From: K189A clade bacterium | GTDB taxonomy: Bacteria > Pseudomonadota > Gammaproteobacteria > Pseudomonadales > Azotimanducaceae | Direction of reading: 5' to 3' | Assembly: GCA_007571095.1 (NCBI GenBank) | Contig: RKSB01000122.1 | Span: 1-27,931, forward strand | DNA length: 27,931 nt | In this document: positions 1 through 7,872 of the stretch, in pieces | Position numbering within the stretch: position 1 is the first letter of the stretch | Layout of the letters: each line of letters starts with the position of its first letter | The notes under the pieces: model-generated | Seen by the model: the letters and a program-made list of their open reading frames with translations, nothing else | Told to the model about the DNA's origin: nothing | Databases searched by the model: none | Program-made: the position numbers and the translations under genes

Positions 1-165
1 ATGATGGAATCATGCGAAGTCCTTCTCCGCCACTTTCAATCCAGCATGTTGCGCACACAAGGGCGGGCGGATATGGCCGCTTTTCACGACAAGCCTGCCT
101 TAAAGGTGGCGTTGAAACAAGGCGAGCGGCGGCCGACTTCATCGGGCAGGGTAGGACTCTGGTAA
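1..165 (+). CDS. possible C-terminal end of a gene cut by the window edge
   Basis: Frame 1 is open from the first base of the window and ends at a TAA (163-165), giving about 54 residues. The composition (basic, with a run reading MAAFHDKPALKVALKQGE) looks protein-like, but I recognise no family. It could be the 3' end of a gene that starts left of the window, or a chance open frame. An overlapping frame on the same strand (12-584) is also open, and I could not choose between them on sequence alone. Confidence 0.22.
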   Translation: MMESCEVLLRHFQSSMLRTQGRADMAAFHDKPALKVALKQGERRPTSSGRVGLW

Positions 166-270
166 ATCTGCGCAGTTGGGCCGAAAGCCATCGCGATCGA
201 ATGATTGTTGCCGTCTTATTGACAGGAAGGCTCTATTTTGAAAGACTCAGCCCGGCCAGGGAGCAAGTTC

Positions 271-480
271 ATGAACTCAGACAAAAACACGGCAAAGACT
301 TCGAGCAATGGCGGGAAGGATTCTTCGCTCACACCTTCGATTGCCTTACTCAATCGAAAACTCGGTACCTCGCCCGCTCCCCGAATGTTGACACCATCCG
401 AAATCGTCCTGCTGAAGCAATGCGCAAAGGAGGCATGCGAGCCACTCGAAGAAGTCGCAGGGAACAGAAGAGATACGTAA
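271..480 (+). CDS. small hypothetical protein (69 aa)
   Basis: An ATG at 271 follows a purine-rich AGGGAG about eight bases upstream, a good ribosome-binding site. The 69-residue product has a low-complexity Ser/Thr/Lys N-terminus and a C-terminal part beginning MLTPSEIVLLKQCAKEACE that reads like a short helix. I have an impression of similar LTPxEIxxLR/K segments in small proteins of phages and genomic islands, but I cannot name a family. An in-frame TTG at 238 would add 11 residues without a better binding site. It lies upstream of the OLD-like ATPase on the same strand, 429 bases away. A long open frame on the opposite strand (about 216-830) competes with it. Confidence 0.35.
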   Translation: MNSDKNTAKTSSNGGKDSSLTPSIALLNRKLGTSPAPRMLTPSEIVLLKQCAKEACEPLEEVAGNRRDT

Positions 481-483
481 AGG

Positions 484-801
484 AACGGGAAGAATATTTC
501 AGCGAGTTGTTCCTTAACGGCTTCAACGGCTTCCGAGACCGTCTCAAATCTGCCACTTCGACCGAGCTCGACCAGCCCGCTTGACCACCTGCTTGCGGAG
601 AGGCCTTTGCCTGACTGCCCGTTGGGGCTGTAGATCACCCAGAGCCCGCCCTGGTGGCGTACCAGGTCGGCCTTTTCGTCGCCTCCACTTCCGAAAGCCG
701 GGTACCGGCTGGCATGCAGGATTCGCTTCCGTAGTGACTTCGGCAGTGTCGAAGGCTGGCACTGAAGCGAGGTATCGCAGGGATCGCGCTGATGACGTTC
801 G
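484..801. other. intergenic stretch without a supported gene
   Basis: Between the small hypothetical gene and the ATPase there are about 320 bases (430 to the downstream ATG at 910) in which I see no convincing gene, RNA or repeat. Several frames stay open because stop codons are scarce, including a minus-strand frame from about 830 down to 216 whose first start codon is a GTG at 638. None has a good ribosome-binding site and a recognisable product. Confidence 0.4.
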
Positions 802-909
802 ATGGCATGGTGCGTCTTCCGGCAGTCGTTCGGCTATACTCCAGAGCAGGCTTCTGGCCTGGAACCGATGCAAATTTGGTGGCTTGCGAGATTTGCGGAG
901 GAACATCAA

Positions 910-2460
910 ATGATTGAAAAGCGTCTCAAGTCGCTGTGGGGACAACTACAGGGCAAGAAGCCGCATATGCGGCACTTTCTGGCGGAAGTTCGCCTGGCCG
1001 GAATTCGGGGAATAGACGATCTTCGGGTTTTGTTCGATTACCCGGTCAGCGTCATTGCGGGTGGTAATGCAAGCGGCAAGTCCACAGTGTTGTTTGCGGC
1101 GGCGTGTGCGTACAAGGTTCCAGGTGCCGGCGTAAAGGATTTCGTGCCATCAACCCTGTTTCCCGATCACAGGCCGAAAACGGGACAGCGAGAGGACGAG
1201 AAACGAGACACCCTGCTGGACTTCGACTATTCGACTCCAACCGGTCGGCAATCCATGCTCTGGAAAAGGGGCAAGAGTTGGAGCCGCAGCTTTCATGGAA
1301 GACGCAATGCGGTGCAACCGGAACGGCCATTGTATTTGCGCACCTTGAGTAACTTGAGCAATCCATCCGAAGTTCGCAGCCATCTGAAGATGGCTCGTCG
1401 CGGTTCGCCTTTGCAGGAATCGCCGTTAACCGCATCCCAGATCGAGTTCGCACAACAGATGTTGCCGTTCAGATACGCTGAAGTTGTCGGGCTATCCGGC
1501 GGCAGCAGGAAAGATTTGTTATTAGCCAGGCAAGAAGGTGGTGCCGCCTATTCCGAGTTCCATATGGCGGCAGGCGAGCGATCCATATTGCGACTCGCGC
1601 GAGAAATTGCCCAACTGCAAGACGCCCTCGTGCTGATCGATGAGGTCGAGGCTGGCCTGCACCCCTGGGTGCAACAATTGTTGATGCTGCAATTGCAACA
1701 ACTGGCATTGCGTAATGACTTGCAGGTCATTGTGACTTCGCATAGCCCCGTTGTGCTCGACTCCGTCCCTGAGAATGCCCGAATTTTTCTTGATCGAGAC
1801 AGCCATGGCAAAGTGACGGTACAACCGCCCTATCACGACATAGTGCAAAACGCCTTGTACGGACGCTCTGGAGAAGCACTGAATCTGCTTTGCGAGGACG
1901 AATCGGCTGAGGCGATGTTGCGGGGCATTTTTGATGTGTTGCTGCCTCGAAGAAGCATGGCAAGCGAATCGGTCCGCATTGGTCGGGACACTGGTGCCGA
2001 TGAATTCCCGACTCACGCCAGTGCATTTTCAAAATTCGGACAGATTCGGAATTTTGTCTTCGTGCTCGACGGTGACAAGCGCGATGGTCAGTCCGAACAG
2101 AAGATACACGAAGCCGCCGGATTTGAAGTTCCAGTGCTTTTTCTACCCGGTCACGAAGCCCCTGAAGCATGGATATGGAATCAACTGGGCAACAATCCCG
2201 ATGTAGCAGCAGGGCTGCATATTCGTACAGAAGAACTCACGGCACTCATGGACAGGCAAAACGCCATCTACGATTCATCATCCGACAGCACCGCACAAAA
2301 GGCAAAGTCGAAACTCCATGACCTGGCCGAGGATATGAACCACAGCACAGAGGAAATTTGCCGGATCATCGCAAGGCTGGAAGCGAGCCGTGTAGAAAGC
2401 GACATTCAGCCGCTGATGGAACAACTCGACACTGAATTGCAGCGATGGCGTGCCGGATAG
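910..2460 (+). CDS. OLD-like AAA ATPase with C-terminal TOPRIM-type nuclease domain
   Basis: This 516-residue protein has an ABC/SMC-type ATPase followed by a TOPRIM-like region, the plan of OLD-family nucleases. Walker A is GGNASGKST (residues 51-59), a signature-like AAGERS is at 220-225, Walker B LVLIDE at 240-245 is followed by a D-loop-like EAGLHP, and the switch histidine is in TSHS (276-279). The TOPRIM glutamate is likely in LLCEDES (about 329) and the acidic pair in LDGDKRD (D387, D389). The start chosen is ATG 910, with GGAGG eight bases upstream. An in-frame ATG at 802 would add 36 residues (including FGYTPEQ) but has no clear ribosome-binding site, and a stop lies just upstream at 793. 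Relatives include phage-defence nucleases such as GajA and P2 Old. No GajB-like helicase is present, so a solitary OLD role in phage defence or DNA repair is inferred. Confidence 0.8.
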   Translation: MIEKRLKSLWGQLQGKKPHMRHFLAEVRLAGIRGIDDLRVLFDYPVSVIAGGNASGKSTVLFAAACAYKVPGAGVKDFVPSTLFPDHRPKTGQREDEKRDTLLDFDYSTPTGRQSMLWKRGKSWSRSFHGRRNAVQPERPLYLRTLSNLSNPSEVRSHLKMARRGSPLQESPLTASQIEFAQQMLPFRYAEVVGLSGGSRKDLLLARQEGGAAYSEFHMAAGERSILRLAREIAQLQDALVLIDEVEAGLHPWVQQLLMLQLQQLALRNDLQVIVTSHSPVVLDSVPENARIFLDRDSHGKVTVQPPYHDIVQNALYGRSGEALNLLCEDESAEAMLRGIFDVLLPRRSMASESVRIGRDTGADEFPTHASAFSKFGQIRNFVFVLDGDKRDGQSEQKIHEAAGFEVPVLFLPGHEAPEAWIWNQLGNNPDVAAGLHIRTEELTALMDRQNAIYDSSSDSTAQKAKSKLHDLAEDMNHSTEEICRIIARLEASRVESDIQPLMEQLDTELQRWRAG

Positions 2461-2499
2461 CGGATTTTCGTGAGTGGGAACAAAGGCAAAGTGGCTGCG

Positions 2500-2847
2500 A
2501 TGAGTCTGTCCGAAAACGACTTTCCCGAGACACTAGTCCATTCACTGCTGGTCGAAGGCGGCCATGCGGCAGGCTTAAGCGACGGAATTCTGCGGAGTTC
2601 CTCTCCACCGACTTCTCCGCCGCCCAACACTCTGTCCAGAATCGCTCAAACTGATCCAGACCCTGGCTCAAACAGGGTGATCCCTCAAAGAACAGACAGG
2701 GACGGTCTTTGGTTGTCAGGTGCTTTCGGAAAGGATGCCGGCTGGCATCTGACTGCTTGGGGGCGCATCGACTCTCACCGGAGTGGCCGCTTTTTTCTCC
2801 ACTCGATAGGCTCGGTCGGCTATCTGAATAAGCTTGTCGTGATGTGA
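2500..2847 (+). pseudogene. open frame resembling the N-terminus of a type I restriction subunit HsdR, probable remnant
   Basis: Starting 40 bases after the ATPase stop, ATG 2500 opens a frame reading LSENDFPETLVHSLLVEGGH. From memory this resembles the first residues of HsdR proteins (SEKxFE..I...L...GGY). After about 25 residues the similarity fades, and the frame becomes Ser/Pro-rich, as expected of non-coding or frameshifted sequence. It then runs antisense into the 3' end of the ABC exporter gene. I call it a possible truncated remnant. It could equally be chance; a profile search of all three forward frames of 2461-2715 would decide. Confidence 0.2.
2653..2682. repeat. inverted repeat in a convergent intergenic region
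   Basis: GATC, three unpaired bases (CAG), ACCCTG, a seven-base loop, CAGGGT and GATC form a bulged dyad between the 3' ends of the ATPase (+) and the ABC exporter (-). It may act in transcription termination for either side, but no strong T tract follows it on either strand. Confidence 0.35.
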
Positions 2848-4461
2848 TACGGCCAGTATGGCCATGTTGTCTCGCTGCTTGAGATATTCAAAAATTCTCT
2901 GCTCGCTCTGGGCATCCAGTGCATTGGTGGCTTCATCCAGAATCAGCAGTCTTGGTGAGTGCAGCAGGGCTCTGGCAATCATGATTCGCTGCCTTTGGCC
3001 GCCGCTGAGCTTCAGGCCTCTTTCTCCTGCCACCGTGTGCACGCCGTTTTCCAGTTCGGCTATGAAGTCTGTCGCACCAACGGACTCCAGTGCTTCGGCA
3101 ACGTCTCTGTCGCTGAACCGAGATTCACCCAGCAGGATATTGTTGAGAATTGTGTCATGCAGCAGGATTCCTTCCTGCGATACATAGCCAATGTGTTGCC
3201 TGTAGAAGTCCTGTCGAACCTCTTTCATGTTGACGCCATCCACTCTGACCGCGCCTGCAGTGGGCTGTCGAAGCCCGATGATGAGATCAACAATGGTGCT
3301 TTTACCGGCACCGGAAGGCCCGAACAGAAAAGTCAGCTGGCCGAACTCAAGCACCATCGAGAGGTTTTCCAGCACAGAGTCCCGGTCGTCGTAACTGAAA
3401 AAGACTTCAGCCAGTTCAACGCCCCTGGAAAGCCTGATTTTCGATCTTCCCGAAGACCTTTCCGACTCGGCGCGAGCCTTGGCGATGCTCGACAAAACCG
3501 CAGAATAGGCGTTCTTGTCGACGAGTGCCTGTTGATACTGTTTTTGTGCTTTTCCGCCGCAGCTGAGAATGCGGTAGAGCAGTACAGCCAAAGTGACGAT
3601 GGAGGCCAGAGTGATGCTGAAGTAGCTGGTGGTCAGATAAATCCCTCCCAGTACGGTGAATACAAAAATGGTCTGTTGCAGGGCGTTCATGGCGGCGGCA
3701 CTGAGGCCCTCCAGTTTGAGTGCCGATTCAAGCTGCCGGGCATTGTTGCTGGTTGTCTCGATTACCAGACGTTCTCTCGCCATCGCCTTGAAGATCTTGA
3801 TCGAGTGAATCGCATTGGCCAGGTCTGCAACCAGAGATCTGTAGGCTCTTACCTGCCTTTTGCCGGCTTTGCGGGCAAGCCGGGTCAAGCCACTTAAAGC
3901 TATCCAGATGCCGGCAAACATGGCACTGACCAGCAGGGTTGCCTGCCAGGCGACTGCCAGTGCAGCCAGCATGTAGATAAGGGTGGTGATAAGCAGGGAT
4001 ATGGTCGTCATAAGGCGCAGGTAGCAACTGGATGAACGGCTGATTTCAATGGACATGGCATTGAGCAGTTCGCCACTGGACTGGCCTGCAAAATAGGCCC
4101 ACCGAGCATTGGCCAGAACGCCCAGCAACTCAAGCCGAAGGTGAGTCTCTATGCGGGCAGCCACATAAAAAATCTTCTTTTGTGCGAACAGTAAAAGCAC
4201 GCTTTTGAACATAAAGCCGGCCGCTATGACCAGAGTGATGTTACCCATCGTGGGCTCGACTCCGAACGTCCGAAAGGAGTCGAAAATCCATTCCGCCAGA
4301 CCCTCTTCTTCGCCTGTCACCTGGCTGTCATTGGCTCGCTCGGCGAGCGTCAGCAGCGGCAGAATGGAGGCCACACTCAAGCCTTCACTTACGTTGCCAA
4401 GCAAAAGCAACAGTAGCACCAACAGGCTCTGTCTTGGATAGGACAATAAAAAACCGGACAT
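2716..4461 (-). CDS. MsbA-like ABC exporter (fused membrane and ATP-binding domains)
   Basis: A 581-residue half-transporter with the membrane domain first (hydrophobic spans near residues 11-35, 75-92, 150-190 and 262-300) and the nucleotide-binding domain after about 345. Walker A GPSGAGKST is at 381-389, the Q-loop at about 429, LSGGQ at 485-489, Walker B LLILDE at 505-510 and the switch histidine at 540, so all ATPase elements are intact. Family knowledge: such homodimeric exporters flip lipids, lipid-linked glycans or peptides. The ATG at 4461 lies 26 bases after the lptG stop on the same strand, so an lptF-lptG-exporter transcript is likely and a lipid substrate plausible. It is not clearly MsbA itself, since no lpxK neighbours it. 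No strong ribosome-binding site is seen. Confidence 0.85.
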   Translation of the reverse strand: MSGFLLSYPRQSLLVLLLLLLGNVSEGLSVASILPLLTLAERANDSQVTGEEEGLAEWIFDSFRTFGVEPTMGNITLVIAAGFMFKSVLLLFAQKKIFYVAARIETHLRLELLGVLANARWAYFAGQSSGELLNAMSIEISRSSSCYLRLMTTISLLITTLIYMLAALAVAWQATLLVSAMFAGIWIALSGLTRLARKAGKRQVRAYRSLVADLANAIHSIKIFKAMARERLVIETTSNNARQLESALKLEGLSAAAMNALQQTIFVFTVLGGIYLTTSYFSITLASIVTLAVLLYRILSCGGKAQKQYQQALVDKNAYSAVLSSIAKARAESERSSGRSKIRLSRGVELAEVFFSYDDRDSVLENLSMVLEFGQLTFLFGPSGAGKSTIVDLIIGLRQPTAGAVRVDGVNMKEVRQDFYRQHIGYVSQEGILLHDTILNNILLGESRFSDRDVAEALESVGATDFIAELENGVHTVAGERGLKLSGGQRQRIMIARALLHSPRLLILDEATNALDAQSEQRIFEYLKQRDNMAILAVSHHDKLIQIADRAYRVEKKAATPVRVDAPPSSQMPAGILSEST

Positions 4462-4487
4462 TTTTTCAGGCTGCTCTTTTCAGGCTA

Positions 4488-5573
4488 CTAATAAGAAAAC
4501 ATGCTCTTTGAGCGGGCGAGGTAGTACCGAAGAAGCCCCAGTACCGCCAGCATGCCACACGGAATCAAGCTGCTGACAAGAGGGTTGAGTTGCCAAAGCA
4601 GGCTGAATCCGGCGACAAGATGTGCTGTCAGAGCGCAGAATACACCAGTGCCTGCGCAGATCAAAAGCACTCCGCCCAGGTGCTCTCTTTGCGGTGTCGT
4701 CAGGACAAAAGCGGCACTCAGAAATATCATTCCGGCAATGGTCAGGGGAGAAAGGGCGCGCTGCCAGAACAGCAGGTGCGCCTGCCGATCCTCGGTATCT
4801 CTCTGAACGGCACTCCTGTGTCTGTTCCACAGTTCGCCGAGAGACAGGGTATGAACAGGCATCTCATATATTCTGCTTTCCAGATCGCTCACAGGTGGCT
4901 CCATTGTCTGGCTTTCCAGATAAAGGCTTTCGGCTTCATCCGATTCCAGCTGCTGTTTCATGACCTGTTCCAGCCGCCATTGTCCGTCCTCTTCAAAGGT
5001 CACCGAATTTGCTCTGGTCCATTTGCTCAGAGTGCCCTTGTCGCCCAGTTCGTAAATCACAAGATCGCCGGATCCGCCGCCTCGTTGAAGATCCGATATT
5101 CGAACAATCCTGTTTTTGTGTCGAAGCCAGAAGGCATCCTGATTGAGCAAACCGGCATGCAGGGTACGTTGTGCCTTGTAGAGTTCAGCATTCTGGTGCA
5201 AAGCGGGTGCTATCCACTGTTGAAGCAGAAAGACCATCAGGATCAGAGGCAGACTGCCGATGCCCACGGTGCCTGCAATATAGCCCAATCCTCTGCCGGA
5301 GGACATGATGCCGATAAGTTCGCTGTGCCGAACAAGCGAGCCGAGAGTCCAGAGAATTCCGAAGAGAGCAACGAAGGGAGCAACGCTTAAGAACTGGCGA
5401 GGCGTGGTCATCACGACGTACCAGACGGCATCCATGGTCTGGTAGGTGCCGACTCCTGTGTTGTTTAACTGTTCAATGAAGGTAAAGACATTGAAAAGCA
5501 GGCTGAAAGCGACCAGACAGAGTAGCTGCCCCTTGATGACTTCGCTGATTATGTAACCCGCCAGTACAGGCAT
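4488..5573 (-). CDS. lptG: LPS export ABC transporter permease LptG
   Basis: A 361-residue YjgP/YjgQ-family permease. With LptF and the LptB ATPase it forms the LptB2FG complex that extracts lipopolysaccharide from the inner membrane and passes it to the LptC-LptA bridge. Three N-terminal membrane spans (about 15-35, 58-80, 95-120) are followed by a periplasmic jellyroll region (about 130-250) and three C-terminal spans (about 270-355). The N-terminal IISEVIKGQLL, the MDAVWYVVMTTPRQF stretch and SELIGIMSSG fit the family. Its ATG begins one base beyond the lptF stop, so the two are translated together. Length is normal (family about 355-360). I call it LptG rather than LptF from its second position in the operon and its opening sequence. 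Confidence 0.93.
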   Translation of the reverse strand: MPVLAGYIISEVIKGQLLCLVAFSLLFNVFTFIEQLNNTGVGTYQTMDAVWYVVMTTPRQFLSVAPFVALFGILWTLGSLVRHSELIGIMSSGRGLGYIAGTVGIGSLPLILMVFLLQQWIAPALHQNAELYKAQRTLHAGLLNQDAFWLRHKNRIVRISDLQRGGGSGDLVIYELGDKGTLSKWTRANSVTFEEDGQWRLEQVMKQQLESDEAESLYLESQTMEPPVSDLESRIYEMPVHTLSLGELWNRHRSAVQRDTEDRQAHLLFWQRALSPLTIAGMIFLSAAFVLTTPQREHLGGVLLICAGTGVFCALTAHLVAGFSLLWQLNPLVSSLIPCGMLAVLGLLRYYLARSKSMFSY

Positions 5574-5574
5574 A

Positions 5575-6666
5575 TCATCGACTCCTTAACCGACCGACCA
5601 GCAGCGGTCGCAGGTAGAGAAAGCCGGTTATTACTGCGAGCAGACAGGAGACCAGCCAGAGGCCGGGAAACCGGTTCAGATTACCCTGTTCGATCGAGTT
5701 CTGAGTAACGGATATCAGATAAAAGGTCACCGCATAGAGTGCGAGCCCGGAAAGTATTCTTATATTGGTACTTGAGCCTGGTTGGGCGCGACTCAGGGGA
5801 ACTGCCAGAACACACAGCAGAAAGCTGACAAGCGGCCAATTGAGTCGACTTTGCAACTCGGCGGCTTCCTTGTTGGACTCCCTGTTCAACAGGCTTGCGG
5901 TTGGAAGCGTCTTGCGTTTGTTGATGTTCAGCTGTCTGCGCAGGCCGTCTGTAGAGAAGTTCAGCTGATCGAAAACGCTCTCCCGATAAAACTGGCCATT
6001 CTCCCTGAGCCAGTAAATGGCCCCTGAATAAAGCTTGACATGGCTCTGCTCAATTGAACTCAAGGTCAGAATAGCTCTTTTTGCGGTAATAATTCTGGCT
6101 TCCTGAGGATCATCCATATAGAGAAAAATATCGGACATTTCCTTGGTTTCCTGATCAACGATACTCATTTCCTGAGTGCTGAGAACCCAGGAGTCTTCGC
6201 CGAGGGGCACAAAGGCACCCGAGTCCGACGGTGCAAACTCTATGCTCTGCAACAACCGCTCTTCAAGCTGATAAATCTTCTGGTAGGCCCAGGGCCTGAC
6301 CCACAAGGTCAAAGAGGCGGTCAACAGCATCAACACACTCGCCGCAAGTACGACCGGCTTGGCCAGCCGCCATTCGCTCCAGCCGAGGCACAGCATGACC
6401 GGAAGCTCGGAGTCGCGATACAGTCGATTGAGGCTCAGGACCACTCCAGAGTAAAAGGCACTCGCCAGCAGAATAGGGGCTGCAACCAGAAGGTTGTAAG
6501 CCAGTAGCTGCAACAGGGTAAAGGCCGAAGAATGACCCAGGGCGTTGGAGATTTCGTTGCCAAGAATGGCGGCCAGTGTGTAGCATAAGAAGATGACAAA
6601 CAGTATGGTCAGTGCTACTCCTGACGGCTTGATGGCCTGGCTCCATATATACTGGTCAACAACCAT
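5575..6666 (-). CDS. lptF: LPS export ABC transporter permease LptF
   Basis: A 363-residue YjgP/YjgQ-family permease, partner of LptG in the LptB2FG complex that drives lipopolysaccharide from the inner membrane towards the outer membrane. N-terminal membrane spans lie near residues 15-40, 52-76 and 98-122. A periplasmic jellyroll domain runs about 130-265, and three spans follow at 270-355. The segment YRDSELPVMLCLGWS is the cytoplasmic coupling region that contacts LptB. It is the first gene of the lptF-lptG-exporter set and diverges from the ELM1-family gene across roughly 100 bases. The ATG at 6666 has only a weak ribosome-binding site. The length and motifs give a confident call. Confidence 0.94.
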   Translation of the reverse strand: MVVDQYIWSQAIKPSGVALTILFVIFLCYTLAAILGNEISNALGHSSAFTLLQLLAYNLLVAAPILLASAFYSGVVLSLNRLYRDSELPVMLCLGWSEWRLAKPVVLAASVLMLLTASLTLWVRPWAYQKIYQLEERLLQSIEFAPSDSGAFVPLGEDSWVLSTQEMSIVDQETKEMSDIFLYMDDPQEARIITAKRAILTLSSIEQSHVKLYSGAIYWLRENGQFYRESVFDQLNFSTDGLRRQLNINKRKTLPTASLLNRESNKEAAELQSRLNWPLVSFLLCVLAVPLSRAQPGSSTNIRILSGLALYAVTFYLISVTQNSIEQGNLNRFPGLWLVSCLLAVITGFLYLRPLLVGRLRSR

Positions 6667-6765
6667 TTAGTAGAGGGTCGGTTACAGACACAACGACCCT
6701 TATTCTAGCCTTTGACCGAGAAGCTTGTGTCGGCATGGCGGTTTCTCTCTTTATGGTTTCTCTCT

Positions 6766-7872
6766 ATGGATTCCAGGTCTCCTGTTGTTTGGGTACTGCT
6801 CGGTGAAAAGCCGGGCGACAACAATCAGCTTGCCGTGCTGGCGGAAGATTTGGCCTGGCCTTACACAGCAGTGTCCCTGCGCTACAGAAGTTACGAACTC
6901 CTCACCAACCTGCTGCTTCGAAAAACCCTGCTTGGGCTGGCGGCCGGATCAGAACTTCAGATTCAGCCTCCCTGGCCTGACCTGATCCTGACTGCCGGCA
7001 GACGGAATGAACCCGTTGCGCGGTGGATCCAACAGCAGTCTCGACAGAGGACGAAGATAGTTCATCTGGGGCGTCCGTGGACACACCCCAGGCATCTTGA
7101 TCTGGTGGTGGTGTCTGGCCAATACCCTCGAGTACCCGCGTTACCCAATGTCATTCGCAACAGGCTTCCGCTCACTCGGTTTCCAGACGGCAAGCTGGCG
7201 GCGGCAAAAAAACGCTGGAAAAGACTGGAAGCCCTGCCATCCCCTCGCTATGCTCTGCTCATCGGCGGGCGCGACGGCGGTGCTCTGCTCGATAACAGGC
7301 GGGCGAAGGCTCTGCTGAAGGCAGCCAACAGCCTGGCTGAAGAGACAGCCGGCAGTTTGCTGATTACCACCAGTGCTCGAACACCCGCCGGCATCCAGAC
7401 ACTGTTTCCAGAGTGTATCAAGGTGCAGCATTCCACATTTTTCTGGGGTACTGAGGCACCCAACCCCTATTTCGCCTATCTCGCCTATGCAGATGAACTG
7501 ATCGTGACCGGAGACAGCATCTCCATGCTGGCTGATGCCTGTTTTACCGGCCGACCGGTGCATATTTTCAGTCTGCGCTCTGCGTTGCCAGAGGGCGAAG
7601 GAGAGCCTTGGTTCGCAAGATGTCAGCGCGGTGTTTTGTCGAGTCGGGCGATTCAGGATCGGATTGCCCGGCTGATCACACCCGCCCGTATGCACCGTGA
7701 TCTGGAGTCACTCCACCGCCACCTGATAAAAAGCGGTTCGGCGGTCTGGCTGGGCCAGAAGGCAGAGAAAAGCCACCGCCCTCTGTCGATGAGGCAAGAC
7801 CTGAAAAGGACATCGTCGGCGGTCAAGTCCCTGATGAGCCTGAACGACCAGGCACCTCCCCTGTTCGACTAG
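6766..7872 (+). CDS. ELM1-family protein (predicted GT-B-like, possible glycosyltransferase)
   Basis: A member of the Mito_fiss_Elm1 family. The N-terminal VVWVLLGEKPGDNNQ has the conserved GD-NQ turn (residues 17-21). PDLILTAGRRN and the C-terminal PNPYFAYLAYADELIVTGDS followed by SMLADACFTGRPVHIF are family hallmarks. The fold resembles GT-B glycosyltransferases, but I know of no firmly established bacterial reaction; bacterial members often lie among lipopolysaccharide genes. The start is uncertain. ATG 6766 places the family core near the N-terminus (368 aa), while GTG 6727 and TTG 6712 extend the frame; none has a strong ribosome-binding site. A repeated ATGGTTTCTCTCT-like stretch sits just upstream. 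It converges on the glycosyltransferase gene 7869-8819, sharing four bases. Confidence 0.78.
   Translation: MDSRSPVVWVLLGEKPGDNNQLAVLAEDLAWPYTAVSLRYRSYELLTNLLLRKTLLGLAAGSELQIQPPWPDLILTAGRRNEPVARWIQQQSRQRTKIVHLGRPWTHPRHLDLVVVSGQYPRVPALPNVIRNRLPLTRFPDGKLAAAKKRWKRLEALPSPRYALLIGGRDGGALLDNRRAKALLKAANSLAEETAGSLLITTSARTPAGIQTLFPECIKVQHSTFFWGTEAPNPYFAYLAYADELIVTGDSISMLADACFTGRPVHIFSLRSALPEGEGEPWFARCQRGVLSSRAIQDRIARLITPARMHRDLESLHRHLIKSGSAVWLGQKAEKSHRPLSMRQDLKRTSSAVKSLMSLNDQAPPLFD

Noticed and set aside
12..584. 190-codon plus-strand frame
   Set aside because: It overlaps two other frames, has many arginines typical of an out-of-frame reading of GC-rich DNA, and shows no recognisable domain.
216..830. 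Long minus-strand open frame reading through HQGGLWVIYSPNGQSGKGL
   Set aside because: No start codon before the GTG at 638, no ribosome-binding site recognised, and the second half is antisense to a better small gene at 271-480. Worth a database search, but not supportable alone.
2959..3897. 312-codon plus-strand frame opposite the ABC exporter
   Set aside because: Antisense shadow of a gene with all ABC motifs intact.
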